Below, piece by piece: positions 6,862 to 9,561 of a stretch of DNA of 9,561 nt. The stretch's first letter is position 1, and each line of letters opens with the position of its first letter. The notes below the pieces were generated by a model. That model saw only the letters and a list, made by a program, of their open reading frames with translations, was not told where the DNA came from and did not search any database. The stretch lies in assembly GCA_934504065.1 (NCBI GenBank), contig CAKSVQ010000087.1, forward strand, positions 1 through 9,561, given 5' to 3'. Origin of the DNA: an uncultured Dysosmobacter sp. (GTDB taxonomy: Bacteria; Bacillota; Clostridia; Oscillospirales; Oscillospiraceae). The translations under genes were made by a program, and so were the position numbers.

Positions 6862-6890
6862 ATTATACCATTTCTTTTTGATTATTTCAA
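6862..6890 (-). promoter_or_regulatory. Consensus sigma-A promoter of lexA
   Basis: TTGAAA (6885-6890), a 17-bp spacer and TATAAT (6862-6867) on the minus strand give a near-perfect housekeeping promoter. It is the best promoter in the window. It may drive lexA, the zinc ribbon gene and, by read-through of the leader, the sigma factor and giant gene. Confidence 0.85.
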
Positions 6891-6942
6891 ATTTTCAGTT
6901 CCAAAAATTTGGCATTGAAAGACTTTTTTATGAATTTTTTCA

Positions 6943-6971
6943 AAAAAATTTGCTCCCACCGAAGTGAGAGC
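6943..6971 (-). terminator. UUCG-tetraloop terminator after the WYL gene
   Basis: On the minus strand GCTCTCAC-TTCG-GTGGGAGC (6971-6952) forms an 8-bp stem, with one U-G wobble, closed by a C(UUCG)G tetraloop. It is followed by AAATTTTTTT. On the plus strand a T6 tract also follows, though with a C-A mismatch, so it may work weakly both ways. It separates the WYL operon from the lexA promoter. Confidence 0.85.
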
Positions 6972-6985
6972 ATCTTTTTTACGGG

Positions 6986-7963
6986 CTAATATACTTCTTT
7001 TATCTTTGCTACAAAGTCTGAAAACTCCGTAACTACCTTTTCAGGAGCTTTGATTTTGACCTTTCCCTGCGTTCCGACGATCCACGCAAAGAACGTTTTC
7101 GATACCTGAACGGCTACGTCAACCGTATATGTATTGTCGTCAATCTTTCTGATTCGTATATCGTCCCCGTAACGGTCGAACATATCCGAAAGAATTTTCG
7201 GCGTAAAAAGAAGGGTTACTTTTTGCGTTTCTCCGCCGAACATTGAAAACACCTGCTTTCGGTATTCTTCCGTATTGAATAACTCGTATTCCGGGTGCGG
7301 TTCGCGCTCCGCTTCTTCGACCTTTACGTTCTCCATTTTGTCAAGGCGGTACGTTACCATGTCGTCGTGTCCGTTTGAGAAACACAACATATAATAATTA
7401 TCCCTGTTCCATACCATAAACGCAGGATTGACCATATATCTGTCGCCGTTCTTTCGATAGACTTTTTTATGCTTCTCGTCATAGTCGAAATACAAGAAAG
7501 AAATTTGCTTGTTTTCTTCTATTCCGCGCTCTATGGCGTCCACGTTGTAAATCAAAGACGAACTTCCTTTTCTGCTTTTATCCAACGAAATAATATGCTT
7601 TGAAAGATTCTCTGCCTGATGGGAACACAGCGTACCTGACAATTTTTCAATCATTATATTTTTCTGCGTAGAAGTCAGTTTGGACGCCTTGATGACGTCT
7701 GCAAGCATAACGACTTCCGCCGTTTCAAGCGGACGGCTTACGACGTAATAATAGTAATACTTTTTCTTATAGGATAAAACCTCATAGCCGTATTTATTTA
7801 ATGCTGCCACGTCCGTTGCAACAACTTTACGCATTACGTTGATTCCGCGTTTTGCAAGCTCTTCGCGTATCTCGTCAGAGTTCATTGCGTGATTTTCGTC
7901 TGTGTTTTTACACAGAATATCCCATAGAACAAGCAATTTGATTTTATGTACGTCGTTTGCCAT
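6986..7963 (-). CDS. WYL-domain transcriptional regulator
   Basis: This encodes 325 residues with an AGGAGA site 7 nt before the ATG. Residues 1-75 form a winged HTH of the DeoR/HTH_11 type (SDEIREELAKRGINVMRKVV, DVAALNKYGYEV). A WYL domain spans about 140-215: ISFLYFDYDEKHKK, NPAFMVWNRDNYYMLCFS (the W..YYL-like core), then YRLDKMENV. A WCX-like C-terminal extension covers about 245-320. WYL proteins bind nucleotide or nucleic-acid ligands and often regulate phage defence or DNA-damage genes. It follows the unrecognised 8012 gene by about 50 bp, so the two are probably co-transcribed, and it ends at a strong terminator. Targets unknown. Confidence 0.9.
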   Translation of the reverse strand: MANDVHKIKLLVLWDILCKNTDENHAMNSDEIREELAKRGINVMRKVVATDVAALNKYGYEVLSYKKKYYYYYVVSRPLETAEVVMLADVIKASKLTSTQKNIMIEKLSGTLCSHQAENLSKHIISLDKSRKGSSSLIYNVDAIERGIEENKQISFLYFDYDEKHKKVYRKNGDRYMVNPAFMVWNRDNYYMLCFSNGHDDMVTYRLDKMENVKVEEAEREPHPEYELFNTEEYRKQVFSMFGGETQKVTLLFTPKILSDMFDRYGDDIRIRKIDDNTYTVDVAVQVSKTFFAWIVGTQGKVKIKAPEKVVTEFSDFVAKIKEVY

Positions 7964-8011
7964 AGGATTCTCCTTGAATTAAACGTAAATGGATTGTCGT
8001 TATTACAGTAT

Positions 8012-8347
8012 TTATTCGGGTAACAGCTCCGCGGTAATTTCAAATGTTTTTAAGTTGACAATCACGTCGTACGTTCCGGGTTGCTTAAAATAATTGCTCA
8101 TCAGCACGTTCATAGTGTCCACGACGGTCAAATCATACGTTCTGTATTTTGCCGTATGAAAATCCGGTATTCTCGTGGTGTACTGCGTCGTTACGACTAT
8201 TCTTTGACGGAAAACGTAAGGAACGTCTGATTCGTAAGGCTGTAACGTGATAAAATCCGTACCGTCGTAATAAACGCAACTGTATGTAGCCGTGTCGGGA
8301 TTGAGCAGCTCAAGGCGCACGACGTAAGTTTTTTTATTGATATACAC
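8012..8347 (-). CDS. Unrecognised accessory protein, possibly frameshifted at its 5' end
   Basis: The in-frame start at 8347 is GTG without a good ribosome binding site and gives 111 residues. The same frame stays open upstream to a stop at 8425, and its residues read naturally (LASARKTIVTVNVGGLYNVYI). A strong GGAGGG and an ATG at 8420 lie exactly there but are one nucleotide out of frame, closing after 23 codons. Removing one A around 8401-8404 would give MEYKQQ joined to that frame, about 135 residues. The protein is rich in Tyr, Val and Thr and probably beta-stranded, with no signal peptide or membrane segment visible. It precedes the WYL regulator and may be co-transcribed with it. Function not recognised. 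Confidence 0.6.
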   Translation of the reverse strand: MYINKKTYVVRLELLNPDTATYSCVYYDGTDFITLQPYESDVPYVFRQRIVVTTQYTTRIPDFHTAKYRTYDLTVVDTMNVLMSNYFKQPGTYDVIVNLKTFEITAELLPE

Positions 8348-8460
8348 ATTATAAAGACCGCCGACGTTTACCGTAACGATCGTTTTTCTTGCCGATGCAA
8401 GTTTGTTGTTTATATTCCATTGTTACCCTCCATAATTTCTGATCGTTGTCGCCTCGACTA

Positions 8461-8559
8461 TTATATATCTATTCTTCCCAAAATGGTATAGGCTTTTATT
8501 TTTGTAATGCTGCAAAACTTTTGCTTTCCTGTTGTAATATCCGTCTGTTTCCAGTTCAA
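8461..8559 (-). CDS. Tiny TTG-start ORF with a strong ribosome binding site
   Basis: A perfect AGGAGG (8567-8572) lies 7 nt before a TTG that opens 32 codons, beginning MNWKQTDITTGKQK and ending AYTILGRIDI. The ribosome binding site is among the best in the window, which is the main argument that it is translated. It lies between the tet remnant and the 8012 gene. A longer 72-codon ATG frame (8641-8423) overlaps it but runs through the palindrome and is less likely. The peptide is not recognised; it could be the truncated front of a lost gene. Confidence 0.45.
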   Translation of the reverse strand: MNWKQTDITTGKQKFCSITKIKAYTILGRIDI

Positions 8560-8598
8560 AATAGTTCCTCCTCTCTAATACTGATTTTATCAATGATA

Positions 8599-8636
8599 TT
8601 GCGCAATAGCAAGCAATGAACGCTTGCATTGCGCAA
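8599..8636. repeat. 38-nt imperfect palindrome downstream of the tet remnant
   Basis: The arms TTGCGCAATAGCAAGC (8599-8614) and GCTTGCATTGCGCAA (8622-8636) pair over 15 bp with one bulged A and a 7-nt loop. It begins a few bases after the original tet stop codon. No T-run follows on the minus strand, so it is not a classical intrinsic terminator. It could be a 3' stabilising stem, a U-tract-less terminator or a recombination or protein-binding site. Confidence 0.75.
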
Positions 8637-8640
8637 GACA

Positions 8641-9561
8641 TTACATTATCTTCTGAAACATATGGCGAACCTTATCTAAACGGCTGTTCGGGCGGCGTGG
8701 CTGAAACACAGGCTCGCCGGAAGTTTCCTGATACCCTTTTAATTCTGTAAACTCCATAATCAAAACAAATTTGGCAGTCTGTCACTCCCCAGCCATATAA
8801 GCCCTGCTCCATTCCATAACGCACCCCCTCCATGACGGCATTTTGAAAACTTTGGTTTAAATATCCGAGAGATACCTCGCTTTTATATTGTGTTCCGCTT
8901 CCAATAGGAAGCGGTGTTACAGTCAAACCAATAGATGCCCAAAACGGATTCGGCGGCACTTCAATATGAATCGTGCAGCTCGCTTTTTTTTGCGGTCTTT
9001 CCAGATAAATAACCGAAGGCTCTTTCGTAACCACGCCCACATGATATTTTTCTTCTAATAGCGAACAAATAACTTCTAACTGTACTTTTCCCAAAAAAGA
9101 TAACATGATCTCATGGGTAACAGTATCAATGTCAAAATGCAAAAGAGGATCTGTATCAGCGATCTCTACGAGGGCATTTAACAGGGCTTCCCTTTGCTCC
9201 GGCTTTTGCGGCTCTACGGTTGTCCGAAGTAATGGCATGGGATCATCGATCCGTGTTTTTTGAGGTAAGAGTTTTTCGTTTCCCAGAATGTCGTTCAGTT
9301 TCAAAGTATCATCAGCTAAAACAACAATTTCTCCCGGATCAGCATGGTCAGCCGGGACGATTTCACCATTTAACGGAATACACATTTCTGTAATCTTTAT
9401 TTTTTTCTTTTTTGACAGCGGCAGCTCATCCCGTAAATGGAGCGTCCCATGATACAGGCGTAAATAAGTAAGCCGTTTTTTCCGGTCTGTATACTCAACC
9501 TTAAAAACATATCCACATAATTCAGACTGAATATCGTCTGTTTCTGTAATGAAAGTTTCTG
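8641..9561 (-). pseudogene. Tetracycline resistance ribosomal protection gene, internally deleted (tet(32)/tet(O/32)-like)
   Basis: The gene continues past the right edge; the visible part starts in domain II ([14 protein letters not shown]). Family landmarks follow: [85 protein letters not shown]. In intact TetM/TetO/TetW proteins this last motif continues YSPVSTPADFR. Here it jumps to RIKRVSG and stops at 8672. In the next frame the DNA encodes [20 protein letters not shown] and ends [10 protein letters not shown] at the TAA at 8641, the genuine family C-terminus. A deletion of about 0.3 kb, estimated from remembered homologues and not a multiple of three, has joined the two at about 8747-8751. 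Domain IV loop III and most of domain V are gone. The intact protein is a GTPase that removes tetracycline from the ribosome; this copy should not work. Wording matches Tet(32) best from memory. Confidence 0.9.

Noticed and set aside
6899..6951. A- and T-tract repeats upstream of the lexA promoter
   Set aside because: Simple AT-rich sequence, explainable as an upstream promoter element and the terminator U-tract; no ordered repeat units, CRISPR array or attachment site visible.
8460..8490. TATAAT at 8460-8465 as a promoter for the 8012 gene
   Set aside because: No acceptable -35 box lies 16-18 bp upstream, and the region is AT-rich enough to give the hexamer by chance.
8423..8641. 72-codon minus-strand ORF starting at the tet stop (TAATG overlap)
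   Set aside because: Its first part merely translates the palindrome, it has no ribosome binding site of its own, and a TTG frame with a perfect AGGAGG overlaps it.

Overview
The window looks like part of an integrative and conjugative element (ICE) or related mobile element from a low-to-mid GC Firmicute, probably a gut Clostridia. The basis is a very large ArdC/LtrC-like N6-methylase protein of the Tn1549 type, a short sigma-70-like regulator, a small HTH protein, AGGAGG-type ribosome binding sites, and a tet(M/O/W/32)-family ribosomal protection gene. The family calls are recognition by eye; no database search was possible. Every gene I support is on the minus strand, so the text reads from high to low coordinates.

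Right end (9561 to 8641): the 3' half of a tetracycline resistance ribosomal protection gene, probably tet(32)-like. It carries an internal deletion of roughly 0.3 kb that removes the codons of domain IV loop III and shifts the frame. The original C-terminus and stop codon survive out of frame. Next come a strong 38-nt imperfect palindrome and a tiny TTG-start ORF with an excellent ribosome binding site. An unrecognised protein gene (8347 to 8012) follows, whose best ribosome binding site and ATG lie one nucleotide out of frame. Then comes a WYL-domain regulator (7963 to 6986) ending at a UUCG-loop terminator.

Middle (6890 to 5865): a consensus promoter (TTGAAA-N17-TATAAT) and a TTGAAC-N5-GTTCAA operator candidate sit in front of a LexA-like self-cleaving repressor. 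A possible 33-codon ORF overlapping the lexA stop and a two-CPxCG zinc ribbon protein follow.

Leader (5840 to 5576): a compact RNA leader with two overlapping mini-ORFs and two terminator hairpins. The second mini-ORF encodes MRLDLMRRLRGV and contains Arg-Leu-Arg, the +X+ class of macrolide-dependent ribosome arrest motif. Its stop codon lies in the 5' arm of the first terminator. The loop of that first hairpin is perfectly complementary over 10 nt to the second terminator. This resembles a macrolide-responsive transcription attenuator, yet the next gene downstream is the element's sigma factor, not a resistance gene.

Left part (5575 to 1): sigma factor, small HTH protein, then the giant protein (over 1550 codons visible, running off the left edge). 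It contains an ArdC/LtrC-like N-terminus, a clear MutS domain I with the Phe-X-Glu mismatch-binding motif, an acidic linker and an N6-adenine methylase core.

Inferred logic: lexA through the giant gene could form one transcription unit, gated first by LexA (DNA damage) and then by the leader (translation inhibition) before the sigma factor and DNA-processing genes are expressed.
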